64,000 nucleotides of DNA from Primula veris (taxonomy: Eukaryota > Streptophyta > Magnoliopsida > Ericales > Primulaceae), in assembly GCA_963682055.1 (NCBI GenBank), contig OY821747.1, positions 34,346,126 to 34,410,125 of the forward strand, in the 5' to 3' direction. Below the pieces are notes generated by a model, which worked only from the letters and a program-made list of their open reading frames with translations, did no database searches and was not told where the DNA came from. The position numbers and the translations under genes were made by a program. The number at the start of each line of letters is the position of its first letter. Within the stretch, counting starts at the first letter, position 1. Of the stretch, positions 8,821 through 21,900 are shown piece by piece.

Positions 8821-11800
8821 TTAAAGAAGAAAGTCTTTCGGCGTAAGAGGAATGGGTTCAACCAGCAATAATTTAACTCGTTCTTTGTTCTTCCCACCAA
8901 TATCATGCCCGTGACCATCTCCATGCTCGTACATGAACTGCGAAACTCTAGCGAGGTTTGTCGTGATTTCAATAAAACTCCGGTTGAAGGGACAATTGGA
9001 AAGGCGAGCTTTGTTGATCTTCTTCCATGTCTCAGAAATCAAGTGTTTTACATGATTGCGTGCTTCTTCAACTGAAGCACCAGCTTCATGCATGTATATT
9101 TGAATTGATTTAGTGACGTCTCCTCTTTCCACCTCGTGCTAGAGAAAATAGACAAAACAAAATCATTTGACAAAACAAAATAACAAATGAAAGAAGAAAA
9201 TAAAAGCATCTTGTCATGAAAACTTACAGATGCTGTTCCGAGGTCATCTGCAAGTCGTGAAATAAGCGAGGACCATTTAATCATGTCATGGTACTTTTCT
9301 ATACCGTCTAATTCCTCTTTGGTTATCGGATTTGTGATGGGATCTTTACTCAGGAAAAAAGCATGAGTTAATAGTTCTGGTGGAGAAGCCGAAACCCAAG
9401 CATAATTGAGATACTCTTTGAGTGTTGGTATATAATTGTCGCTAGCCCATTTTGCTTCCATCATGTAGTACCCGATTAGATCTATCCACTGCACCACAAA
9501 TAAATAAAAGCCAAATATAAGCACTTTATAGCTATTTTGATTTCAATTTTAAATTAGCGAAATTTTGATTTATTTAAATGTAATTGAATTTGCTACAAAT
9601 ATTTTAATATTACGACTTCCAAATCACATTTCCAAAATCAACAACTATTTTATAGCCAGAGTGATCAGCAATGATGCTTCCCTTAGGTCCAAAATTTGTG
9701 CATTTTTTTTTTTCCTGAGCCGGGGAATTAACCTCACTTTTTATTATATTTTCACTCGCAAGGAGCCTAGAATAAAAGTAAATTCTAAATTTGTTTCAGC
9801 TCAATCCTTATAAAGAAAAAATCTATGAACATGAGAATCTCGACCGCCGACCGGTATCAAGTTTAAATCTCAAGAGTAGCAATAACTCAGCAGAACGTCT
9901 ATGTTGATCATCTACTTTACATTATAAATCTTAATTTTCTATTTTACATGTTGCATATAACATACTATTCCACAACAGATCATCTAAAATACATATTCAG
10001 TTTCTCCAGCAGATCATCTATAATACATATCGTCCAAAATAAATGAAAAATACTATTTTAAAGGATAATATGAAAATTCAAAATCATTACATTATTTACA
10101 ACATTTATTTAAAATATATAGTTTTAAACTAGTATTACACAACATTTATTTGGAAGCATAATTATTATTTTACAAAAATTATTGTATAGCATATACTGTA
10201 ATATTGATAAGGTCACACTTTTCTACATTGGAATTCACAATAATATGTTTAAATAATTAACATAAATTAAAATTATATTTGGGTAGTAAAAAGTGAAAGA
10301 GGAAGAATAATTAAAAATATATTGTAACTGTAGATAAAAGATTGCATTTTACAAATTTGTAGTTAGGTAAAAAATAATATATAAGATAGGGCAAACCTTT
10401 TGTTTGAGGTATGGAAGAATGTTGATGTCATGGTCCTTGAGAGTGTAGTAAGCTAATTCATTGATTAAGTTGAATAAACCAAGATAACATATCCTCATGT
10501 ATTTCGGTAGTTTCTCCAATTCATTCACATCCCATCTAAAAAAATAAAATAAATTCACCCAAATATGAGAAGAGCACATTTTCATTAAAAAAATATAAAG
10601 GTTACTTATATTGGGTTTTCAGTACTTTGTAACAGCATCAGTGAATAGTTGAAGTTCCTCCAATGTTCCATAAATGTCATAAACATCATCTACGCATGTT
10701 GTTGTTATGTTTATCCTTGTTTCGAGATCCCTAAAGACGCGATGCTTTGGCTCGAAAGCCTCTCCCAGAGACCAAATATAATTTTCCATAACCCTATCCC
10801 TCGTAAAAGGTAACTTTTTCTTCCAGCCAATGCTCTCCCACCACCTTTTTATAGGAATAAAGATTAGTTATTGAAATTTATACATGTTGGATGCTATCAC
10901 CGTAAGCAGTTGAGGAACTAGATACAAGCTAAAAGAGGCTAAAACACCCCCATATTACGAAAAACACAATGTTTTTCAATGTAATTTACTGAAAAGATGA
11001 CGATTACACCGTTTCAGCACCCCATAATTATAAAATAGAAAATACATATAATTCAGCTCCACTCATATATAAATACTAATTCCGCCACTGACCATAAGTA
11101 TGAGGGTCCTTAATTAGTGTTTCATGTACCGGATAATTAGCAAAACCCAAGTTGAGAAATAATTCTGATCTAATTCAAGAGAGAAATCAATCTTGACTTG
11201 AACAAAAAGAAAAATAACCATGCTCAAAGTCGATAAACGGCTTATTCCATAGTTCGTCAAAACTCGTTAACACTTAACTTAGTATCAGAATCACTTAAGA
11301 TTATGCGGAAAAAGAACTTTTTCTGTAAATAGCCCCTCTGTTCATTGAGGTAAGGAGTAAATAAATTTTCAGTCAAAGTTGTGCCTTAAGCTACTATGAT
11401 ATTTCACTTGGGTGTCGAATGAGAGACAGTGGGCTAAAACGCCGACCTTTTTCCTAACGATTGTGCTTTTTTTTTGTATTTAGGTGAAAAAGCCCTTGTT
11501 TGCTAATACTCTTACGGTAGTTTTTTTACCCCAATCACAGAACATCAGACTGTATATTGAGAAATATATTTAGAGTCGTATCTGCTCAAAATTCACATAA
11601 ATCCTGCCATCAATAAGGTTACATGATTTACTTCACGCGGTATTCTATTATCAGTATGTAACTTATGTTTCCTGTGTTATTATAATGATAGTTGCACATC
11701 ATTAAGGTTTTCATTGTTACTATGTTAGCAAGAGTAAAAGTGGAACAAAGAACCTATGAGAATTTCGTAATTTAAAATTGTACAAAAAGTTACGAGTTAA

Positions 11801-14613
11801 TTACTATTGTACTGTCCCCAAAGCATTATTATAAAACTTCTATTTTACTAGTACAAAACGCAATGCTAGATTGCTAACAAATATGTTTTAAATGCAAGGG
11901 AGGAACTAGTAACGGAATAAAAAGGAGTATTAACACCCCCATATCTAGAGAAACCTGAAAAAAAATTTCTTGGTTCCCCCACTCCTTATATGTTGTTAAG
12001 TTTTTTTTTTTGTTATTATGAGTACCTAGAAGTACTTTGAAGATCTTCTTGATGAATAGCCTGCAGCAAATTGTAGTCCAATTTGGCAAACAAAAGCAAT
12101 GTGGCATTGAGGCGCGGGTTCTCCTGGTATGTATCTATAAACCATCTCGACTCCATTCTCGGCATTCTCCAATGAAGGGGAACATCTAATGAATGGCTAA
12201 TTAACATTGCAGTATATGGATCAATCCTACACTTGTTGTTGAGGTGTAGTTGCAGGTGTTTGGTTGTGAATTTCATAGCCTCTTCAAGTAACTCTTCACC
12301 ACCCATTAATAGGAAAGAAGCTTCGTAAAGAGAAAGTAGTCCCTCAATATCGTTACTCACCGAATCATTGAAATTACCGAATTCATCCTTAAAACTGGTT
12401 AAAAAATCTGCAAACATGTAAACATATTGTGTCTCGAACTAGGTAAATAAATTCGACTAAAATTAGCTATTAAATTGATGGAGGTAAAATCTTGGGGTCA
12501 GATATTCGTAGAAAATATGTAGTGTAAACTTAGTTAATGTGGTAAACATATTGTTCGAAAGAATTTTATTGTTTATTTTATAAAATTAATAATGTCTCAT
12601 TATATATCGGTATAACGATTTTTGTTGTGAACCAAAAATTTATATATGCCTTAAGAAGTGTGTTCCTCAGCTAGCTTTATTGCTCCAAAACCATTTCCAT
12701 CTTAGGCACCGGAGATGGTTTAGGTTGCCATACAAACCTATCCTCTAGCTAGACGTCGTTTGTGCAGCTAAGGAAACTATTTTTATGCATTGGCTGAACA
12801 GATGATGGGAAATCATCAGAAAGATATTTGAGATATGTGAGAGTGTTAAAACATATATGCCCTTTCATTAGAGTTGTAGCCCTGTTGTCAAGAAGTTAGA
12901 CGAAACTTAAAAAGACCTCTGGCAGTGTGTGGCGATCAAAACAAAGTTCAAAATCGTCAACTACCTTCACCGGAAAAAAATTTGGTCAGGGTAATGACTT
13001 ACGAGAAATAAGTACGTATTTCAGGACCTTCTAGTCCCTCACTAACCCTTTAGAATTAAGATAAATATGGTAATTCCCTGAATGTTTACAAACTTAATTA
13101 AGTACCTTGAGGAACCATATGTCCATGTTGTCTTAACAATCGAAATTCAAGAGCCATAGCATGTAGATTTCCAGTTTTGCTCCATGCCTTTCTATGATCA
13201 ACATTAGTGTACATATTCTCCAGTATACTTTCTAACTTAGCTTCAAAATGGTATGCCACTCCTAGTCTTTCCATCGAGTCTATAAACTCGAGTATTTGTA
13301 ATGGATCCTTCAGATCCTCAAGCATACTTTTCACTTTTTCTTTCAGTTGAGCTGACTGTTTCTCATAAAAGCATCCCTGAAGTGCATCAGTACGAGTAAA
13401 ATAAATTAATACTTATCAAAAATGGGGATTTATGGTCGTTTTTATCTTTTATCAACTCATTTGCTTAGCATATTATTAGCGATTAATTAACTCTAGTTCA
13501 AGTAACCATGCGATTGGAGAATGTTTAACATTTTTTCTTTAAACGGCTCATTGGTGGCCGGTCACCATTTAATAAGATTTTTTTTCATAGATAACCACTC
13601 TCATAAGATTTTTAAGTCTATATGTCACCTTAATAATTCAAATAAACACTAAAAAAACTAAAAAAAAAACTGCTTTTAAGCTATTTGTTTACACTTTATA
13701 ATCTTTCAAAAAGAGATTATAATATATTTTTTTAAGCTTAAACACAGTTTTTGAGCTCTTTTTTTTTACATTTTAATATATTTCCCGTATATATTATAAG
13801 TTATTTTTTAAGCTTAAAAAGAGATTAAAAACAGTTTTAAAACTCTTATGGAACAGTGGCCCACATGTTGCGTGCGCGATGTATAATGACATAAATTTTG
13901 TTATGTGTTTTTATTATGAACACAATAATTTTGAATTCGGTATCATTTATGGAAATTATGTAGGTTAAACGAATTGTTAAATAAATTAGGCCACATCAAT
14001 AATTAAGAAAATAGAGTGAGGACGAATTGCTAATTAAATTAGGATATATCGGAAATTAGTAAAATAGAGTGGGATATTTTTGAAAAAATGATAGCGAAAT
14101 TTAGCATCCTCCCTAAGAATTGGGTTGAGTTATTATAATATAATACTAAAGATATATAAACAAAGCATATTAAGTTGCTACTATCCAACAAACAAACACT
14201 ATAATAAAAAGTTCATTTAATATCATATAACTTTTTCAGTTGTTGCTACACTGTTGCTAAAAGTTAGGCACAAGCACTTTAACAATATAACCGAAAAAGT
14301 TGTATGATACTAAATAAAGTTTTTATTGTAGTGAAACCACCTATGCGCACACACATGTGTTATGTGTATATACCTTGTATTCACTATTGAGTGATTGTAG
14401 AATATTATAGTTCCAGATGGGAGGTTGGTAGTTAGCTGTTCGCCTTACAATTGTCTGTTGATCGACACAAGTTTGTTCCGGTGTCATACACCCGATATGA
14501 CGAACACCACGGAATCGGCTTGATCTTTGAGGATAATGGCTTGGCATATTATTCCTAAATGACAAAGTAATTTTCGAGATAGGAAAAATCAATGCTTGGG
14601 CCATTGCTTGCAT
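8821..14613 (-). CDS. Monoterpene synthase, TPS-b subfamily (seven exons, 609 aa)
   Basis: Exons: 14374-14613, 13106-13376, 12026-12407, 10626-10844, 10397-10535, 9228-9488, 8821-9138. All introns are GT-AG and codon phase is kept throughout; the seven-exon layout is the usual plant TPS pattern. Residues 1-55 look like a plastid transit peptide. RRTANYQPPIW (57-67) is the RRX8W motif of TPS-b enzymes. DDVYD (350-354) is the Mg-binding DDxxD motif. DDLGTASHE (498-506), the second metal site (NSE/DTE), is rebuilt across intron 6. Such enzymes ionise geranyl diphosphate in plastids to make C10 terpenes; the product cannot be told from sequence. No stop or frameshift was found, so the gene looks functional. 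A second ATG at 14602-14604 (MAQALIF) is also possible. Confidence 0.93.
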
Positions 14614-14660
14614 GCACTTGAGGCTTATCTCTTTCTATGGTTTGTCTGGAGATGTCACTC

Positions 14661-14671
14661 TTTATATATAT
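14661..14671 (-). promoter_or_regulatory. TATA box of the terpene synthase gene
   Basis: The minus strand reads TATATATATAAAGAG about 50-60 bp upstream of the ATG at 14613. The spacing implies a short leader. Confidence 0.5.
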
Positions 14672-14672
14672 A

Positions 14673-15784
14673 CTATAGTAGCAAATCATCATGGCACAAA
14701 AATAACTATTTTATTATTTTTTAAGTTTGGGAAACTATACCTAAGAAAGGTATGGTTAACATGCCAAACAAATACTCGTGCTTTAATGTGCCAAACTCAC
14801 CTATCTATTATCTATATATTGTGTTATATAGTGCGGTATGTTTGCTAAAGTGTGGTTTAATCTTTTTTAATATATTGACACGTTATTTCCAAAAAAAAAT
14901 GGATTGTTTTTGAACTCATCACTTCCATATTGAAGGGGTTAATTAGTTGGTATATCAAGTTTTATAATGAGATGTAGTCCTTATAATAGTGTTAGTGGAG
15001 TTAGATGATGTAAAGTTAATGTGCCACTTTTAAATAAAGAGTGACTGATTTGCAAAAGCTAGTTTGTTATAACTGTATGTAATGAAAGTATATCTCTAAA
15101 TGAAGAATGAGTGATATACACAGATAATAAAAATAGTAATTGTTCTTTCCATCGAGAGTGCTCTCTTTCTTTCTTGTTATGGTTATTTTTGCCAAAAATA
15201 AGGATCGTTCCCCAGAATTTTCCAACCACACAATATTCAGACTTATGATATACTTGCCGACATGGCCGATTTACACTAGATTTGGGTTTTTTTTTTTACT
15301 CGAAGGTGAGGACGCCATCGAGGTGGTGCAGGGTCGTTGGTGGAGGTGGAGGTTAGAGATTCTTAGTTAGACGGGGGATATTTCACCAAGAGAAACTAGG
15401 GAAGATATATAAATGAAAAAAAAATAAACTATTATTTTATTTAGCCTGTATCAAGTTTGTGTAATCAAATGTTTAAGCAACTCACTTAGCTTATGAGTTA
15501 ATAAGAGTATCAAATTTAAGTTCAACTGTTGAGAACACTCTTTTTAACAAGTTTTATATTAAAATTCTGTACAATATGCAATTAATCTATTAGTTTTTGT
15601 ATTAGCATCATATTGAACACTGTTTCCATATCATTCTAATACTACTACTTCTTGTTACCAAATATTAAAATAGTAATATTTGTATGTTCCTTTTTTACAA
15701 AACAAATATCTCCATCATTTTAGAGTCGAAAATCACCAAACACAATGCTGTTTTTCACCATAGATTATTCATAAATCCTTCAAT
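14673..15784. other. Intergenic sequence upstream of the terpene synthase
   Basis: AT-rich, with no recognised gene. A frame at 15140-15370 (+) has no domain. The TPS promoter should lie in the left part. Confidence 0.4.
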
Positions 15785-16361
15785 AATAATAAATGTTTGG
15801 CCTTAAATAGTCGAGAATTTGTTGGCGTTATGAAGTTTATATCAATTTTTATTGGGCCCTTGAAATTTGTACTTGTTATTAAAAAAGAAAAAAAAAACTT
15901 TTACTTGGAAGATGAAACATGAAAGCGTGTAATTTTTATAAGCATAATTTAGCATAAATTAATAAAGCACTGAATAAAATTTTAAAAGAGCATAATTTTC
16001 CATAAACAAACCGTGCTACTTTGTACTAACTCTTATATTAGGTCATAGCAATTATTTGAGCACGTGTAAATACATATAAAAACACTTTTGAGAGTGGGTT
16101 GACCCACATTGAGAGAGAAAATATGAGGAAGATGGAATTAAATAATAATATGAGTTGTCAAATCAAACACGTGAACCACACCTATCTTGTGTTTGTCTCG
16201 TCTCCAAAGGGACTGAATAATTTGTAGTAATCCAAATTTATTAGACAATTTGTATTATGACTTATTAGTAGAGACAGACGGGTGGGTCGGTGGGTCGGTG
16301 GATGGGTGGGTTAAAACTTTTCCCGAGTTAAATAACAATTTTGGAGAAATACATGTTCTAG

Positions 16362-16485
16362 GGGGGATGCAGCGTACCTGACTCTGAGTTAAGATGACTC
16401 AGAGTCCACAACCATTGGATATTGCTACAGTTAAAATATGAAATGTACTGTACCAATATCCAATGGCTCTGGACGTACGCTGCTT
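16362..16485. mobile_element. Short terminal-inverted-repeat element with 10-bp target duplication
   Basis: CATGTTCTAG occurs on both sides (16352-16361 and 16486-16495). The ends are inverted (GATGCAGCGTAC on the left, AAGCAGCGTACG in reverse complement on the right) and the interior also pairs (CCATTGGATATTG with CAATATCCAATGG). The 9-10 bp duplication suits a Mutator-type MITE. Confidence 0.7.
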
Positions 16486-16703
16486 CATGTTCTAGGGCTT
16501 TTCTATCTCTCTTTCTCTTAAAGTTTTTCCTAATATTCTCTATTTCTTTTTTTAAAGTCTTTCTCAATTACTGTTAAATTCGGCTACCAAAAAGTAGCCT
16601 CCATCACAAAATTGAAAACTGAATATAATACAGTACAATGTACAAAACCTGATAAAACTCGACTCTGTATATATATATATATAACTGATTTATTCATTTC
16701 GCC

Positions 16704-17128
16704 TTAATTTTCTTCTTGAACACGAGTTATTCCTTTGTCTTGATGACTGGCCAACTCTATGCCTGTGGGATTTTGTGCCGCGTTTGTTTCGTTGGAAGAA
16801 TTTTCGATTTCATTTCTCATGCGTCTCTGAGGGATTATTATGAATGATGCCCATATCATGATTTTGTGTATATTTGGCATAGGCCACCCTTGCAGACTCG
16901 CAAGTTTGACTAAAAACACGATCGTCGAAATTGCCCCGGAGATAATAAAGAGGCCTGAAAATGGCCAAAGTCCCAGGCTCGGGTTGTCTGAGGAATCTGT
17001 TGAGGATTTACAATTCGAAGACGAAAGCATTTCTTTCTCCATCTCCTGTATTTCTCCGCTTTGTGTCAGTTTAACGATTGTCTCTGATATAATCTGTGAC
17101 CAAAGCCGAGCCTCTTGAAAAAGCCTAT
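16704..17128 (-). pseudogene. GLR last-exon fragment, frameshifted
   Basis: This is a displaced copy of the last exon of the GLR gene at 30117-30533. It retains the M4 helix region (LGLWPFSGLFIISGAISTI at the core) and the cytoplasmic tail ending TRVQEEN. Relative to the functional-looking copy it has one extra base in GATATAATCTGTG (about 17088-17094), which breaks the frame near the start of the exon, and one extra codon (three Ile for two) near 16842. No other GLR exons lie beside it, so it cannot make a receptor. Confidence 0.88.
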
Positions 17129-17235
17129 CACACGTGTGGGAGTTTACAATTAGTTGTGTTGTTATTTTTAGAACTTGTCACAATTAAGAGATACGGGTTT
17201 CAAATAATTATGAACAGATCCCAAGTAAAGTAGTG

Positions 17236-18916
17236 TTGGTTCTTACTATATCGAAAAACAATAAAGTAAAAGACAAGAACTGAAACGAAAATAAACAATT
17301 TTATTTCATTTTGAAAGAAATATAACTCGATTACAAACTCTTGACTCGTACAGAATTTAAATTGCAATAAATAAATTCCAGACAGATTTAATATAAATTA
17401 TTAAACTGTTGAACTGAATTGTAATTGTACGAAACTATCTAACAGAATAGTATAAATACTATACTGCTGGATTGTTTGTCAATTAAAATAAACTGCCAGA
17501 CAGAATAGTATGATTACTAAACTTCAAGGTTGTATGTAGTTTCGTAAGAGATAATTATTTAGTGATGAATGTAAAACTCTTTTTTTAATGGTATTCTTTA
17601 ATTATACATTCTATCATAAAAGCTTGAGGTTTTTATAGTGGCTATTCATCTTTTTATATATAGTGTGTATATGCATAACATATAAAACTCTTTTTTTTTT
17701 TTTTTTAAATATTGTGTAATCATACTTGAAATTTCAATGACATGATAATTATTTTGTTATTTTTGCTTATAAAAAAATATTATGTATAAAGCATTTTTAA
17801 ACAAAGAATCTTGACTTTGTCAAAATTATAAAAATAATCTATTTTAAAAACTTAAGGTAAATTTGCTTTAAATTAACTATCACATTATATACGATGATAA
17901 AAAATATTAAGGGAAAACTCAAGCAAATTTAAATAAAAAATACATAATAAAAGGTTAAGGACCAAAGATCAATTCCAACAAACAAACAATGACTAAATTG
18001 GAATTTTACCTAAAACTTAAAGGACCAATATAGTGACTATACTTTTTTATGTACAACTATTGAGAGGCGACCACCGACTTGGTGGGCGACAAAAATCGAA
18101 CTTGATGATATAGTTGGTATTCTAGGAATCAATCACTTAGACCAACCACCTTGTTCTATCGTGACTATCATTGGAGTTGCCTGGGGGTTATTATGTGTAG
18201 TAAATAGTTTGGATCCAAGGTTGATCAGTATTTTTATCAAAATTTAAAATGCATTTCATTTTGATGTGGCCCCAGAGGCGAATAACTGAGCAAGTTAAGC
18301 ATACAGCAGAATTCTGCGAATTAGCTAAAGATAGATGGCTCATATCAGGGGCGGCCCAGACCCAAGTCCAGTAAGGCTTTGGCCTGGAGCAAAAATTGGA
18401 CTGGGGGAAATAATTTTTTATTTTTTATTTGGTAATGGGCCTAGGGCAAAAAAAAAAACTGGACTGAACCTTGGACAACCTACAGTACTGGACCGCCACT
18501 GGGTCCTATGCACATTACATGCATTTTTTTTAACGATTAAACCGACCTATGCACATACACGTTCCATGTAAACAGAACTGAGAACCTCGTGTAAAAAAAA
18601 AAAAAAAAAATTGAAAACCTTTAGAATCTGTAAATCTTTTTTTTTTAATGCAAGTCATGAATGTACTTTAGGTGCCAAAAGTTTACCCGCAGAAGAAACG
18701 GGAAAAAACAAGTTATGTAAAGTTGATCTCTAGGAATTTTCCAATGCAGGCTGATTCCAAAAATATAACAGGATGGTGGACCAAGCCAACATAGAAAATG
18801 ATCTTTTAATTTTAAGATGGACTTCACAGGATACTCCAAGCGATTTATCAATTTTTATGGGGTGGCCTCACTATTTTTTAGTGGTGCCGGACCACTGGAT
18901 ATTTACTCAGTTACTC
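17236..18916. other. Intergenic region between the GLR fragment and ASHH1
   Basis: AT-rich with homopolymer runs (poly-T near 17690, poly-A near 18595). One short hAT-like element is listed separately. The 3' untranslated region of ASHH1 should lie at the right edge. No gene is seen. Confidence 0.4.
18346..18501. mobile_element. hAT-like nonautonomous element
   Basis: The left end CAGGGGCGGCCCAG and the right end read in reverse complement, CAGTGGCGGTCCAG, form terminal inverted repeats of the type common in plant hAT elements. The element is about 156 bp with no ORF. The flanking 8 bp are only loosely similar, so the target duplication has decayed or the limits are a few bases off. Confidence 0.6.
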
Positions 18917-21900
18917 CTAGTATTTTTTTGTTTCCGCAACTTGGGATGGCCTGGATTCATCAGGGGCAGCTGTTTCTGAAGAGTTGCTAGGGGGTAGTGC
19001 ACACATGAAATTCTTCATAATGCCAAATGACAAAGCAAAATCTGCTTTCATTTTGGAACAGTAGGGATTAATCCATTTCTGTGCAACTTCAACATCGACA
19101 TTCTCTTGGCTATCCCTCTCATGTTCTTCAATGGCTGGACGGATCTCATCGTATACGTCATTGAGCTTGGCTTCCGCCCGGCTTCTTTGTTCCTAAATAA
19201 CAGCCAGAAAATAATATCAGGGTAGTCTCAGGTGTTTCTCCACTTGCATGGCGATCATACTAACAAGCACTTAAGAAATAAAGGTTTGACTTAAACTAAG
19301 GCACATGTAAATTGATTTCTTTAAAGGAAAAACCAACTACTCCTATCTGACTATCTCTATAAAATATATGTTTCACAAACAATAAGTTAATCCACTATGT
19401 TATCAAATGGCCTTTTTACTAATGTTAACGGGGAAGAGGTTTATTAAAGATTTTTTATCAGTAAACATATATTTAAACTATGTGCTCTATTGAGTTCATA
19501 ACAAAGCATTCCGTCCCAGTAGAAACAATTGTTGTTTCATGACACTGACAGATCTATGTCGATATTCAAATTAATCACAACAAAGGGATTGTACGGTTGA
19601 ATCGCAAAACTGACACAGGTAGAAACTAGAACAGCGAATGGTTACACTTGGGAACTAATCACGGACACTGGGCTACACAAAAACACATTAAGTTCTAAGA
19701 TCCTTGTATCCCATATCTTCATTTCTGCAACAAAGCCTAACATGATTTCGTATTTGACCACAAAGAAGTCCGAAAAACTAGTTGTTAATAGATCCCAAAA
19801 ACATACTAATCCTTTGAGGTGGATTAATATCAATTAGATCAGCTATGTAGTGTGTTTAATGCTGCAATATGTGAAATGAATACAAAAAAGTAAAGGCATT
19901 GCATTAATCGAGTGGCCATAAAGGTTGTTCCATAACATGACTAGGAAGACATGAGTTAAAACATCAAAACCAATCTTTATGAAGATCTTCAATAAAAAGC
20001 TTTCTAAAACTTATTATTCAATTTGTGAATGAATAGGAGAAAAGACAAGATGCTATTGTAGAGTATTCTTAAATTACCAGCACTAAACAATGTCATAAAG
20101 GGACTAGACACCTACGATTACGAACACCACATGCACAACAGTTAAAATTATGAGTCTAGTTCCCCCTATGCTGTTGGAAGCAAACCGGGTCAATTAATCA
20201 ATAATAAAATCTTTTTTTTTACACAATCAAACTCGTTTAGCACAAGAAGCTTGATATGTAAACAAATGTATATATAACTGTACTCGTTGACCCAATTGTT
20301 TAAAGTGTAAATGAAGTTCACTATTTCTCTTCATCCCTCTTACACAACACGCCAGTCTAAAACTTCATACAAAGGCAAACTTCACAATAGTTGCCAACTT
20401 ATAAACCCTACTAACTCAATATTCCCATGACATGGTTGATAAATAAAATATACAGATATGTACTATGTAGCAACATAAAAAGAAAAAACAATAATATAAT
20501 AATTAAGAGTGTCATGGGAACATATACATGCTCACTCCGATGGATTAGCTAAATAAATACACCGGCTATCTACATACATGCAGGACAATTTGGGCAAGGC
20601 TAATGAAAATTTCCATTAAGGCTATGCTTGGCGACAGATTTTCTGGTCCTAAATCACCTTTAAAAAATCTGTTTCAAAAAACCCACTAAAAATCCAGTTT
20701 TTTGAGTTTTAATTTTCTAGCCTACAAAAATCTGCTTTTTAAAAGCTAAATAATCTTACTGTCCAAAAAATTAAAATCCGAAAATCAGATTAAAAAAATT
20801 ACCAAACGGACCCTTAAACTATTCATGCAACGAGATGTGTTCAACAATCTTAAGAATATCATACTTCATAAAAAATAATTGTTAAACCTAATTAAAAAAA
20901 ATGAAGGACAGGTAAAGTTAGTACTACCTCAAGTTTAAGTATTTCATCTTTCGCTGCCTTGGATGTAAACAGCTCAGCAGCACGTTTTCCATCAACTGGC
21001 TTTCCACCATTATTTTTCATTCTCCTCTGGTTACCTGCGGACCTTTTCTTTGAACTGGCTTTATTATTCCGGCCAGCCTTGCTACTTTTTGCCCCAGAAG
21101 TTGTATTTTTTCCCATGAAAACCGTATAGTCACCACCGCCTTCAACCTTGCCTTTGTTCACTGTCTTAGCAGCAGTATCATCAATCTTCACAATAGCAAG
21201 AGCCTCAGGTAGAGAGGAGCTTCCATTGGCAGGGCGTACTGACGAAGGCTCATCCTCAGCAGAGTCATATGTTGGGATTTCCTCAACATGATATCTGTTG
21301 AAAGAGAGAAGTTCAGCAAGTTAAGCCAACAACAAGAAGTAGAACCACATCTTATAAAAAGAAATCTCAAGGAAGTCTTATCATCATAGACTTTAAGGGT
21401 ACTTTTCTTTTTACAAATCCTTTTACTTCGAAGAAGAGTTGCCAACCTTAAGGACCTACATTTATTCTACTCTAGAAAGGCAATATAAGGCCAATCAATA
21501 TATTAAACAATATACAGTTAAAACTCATGTCATCGCTTTACATGCAGAACATAAATATAGCACTCTGTAAGCTTTGTGATTGTAACATTTTGGGTCCTTA
21601 TTGACACAACTTAAACCTTTAATAACATTGTTACAACCTCGACAAAGTTAAGCTCTCACAGTATTTATTAACAATCTAAAGATTTTCCCATACAAGTGCA
21701 CTTGCATGGAGCTGATAAAATCAACTGGAAAGCAGAATTGACCTAAGTATTAGGCGTTCCCAAAACACTAGAAAATGGGTGCCCAGCCAATAAAAATATG
21801 TGCAAAAACATGTGTTGTACTATATAGGAGCCACGACTACTACTAAACTTTGCGATGTGATTGGAACGAACGACCCACACCGTTTTCTGTATTCAAGTCT

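Larger units (their letters stand above)
15785..17235. repeat. Segmental duplication, copy 1 (partner 29131-30649)
   Basis: The block matches 29131-30649 in the same orientation with many point differences and indels. It covers the downstream flank, last exon and part of the last intron of the GLR gene. The right edge is sharp: both copies share GATCCCAAGTAAAGTAGTG and then diverge. Copy 1 carries its own 124-bp MITE and lacks a 224-bp insertion seen in copy 2. Confidence 0.85.
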
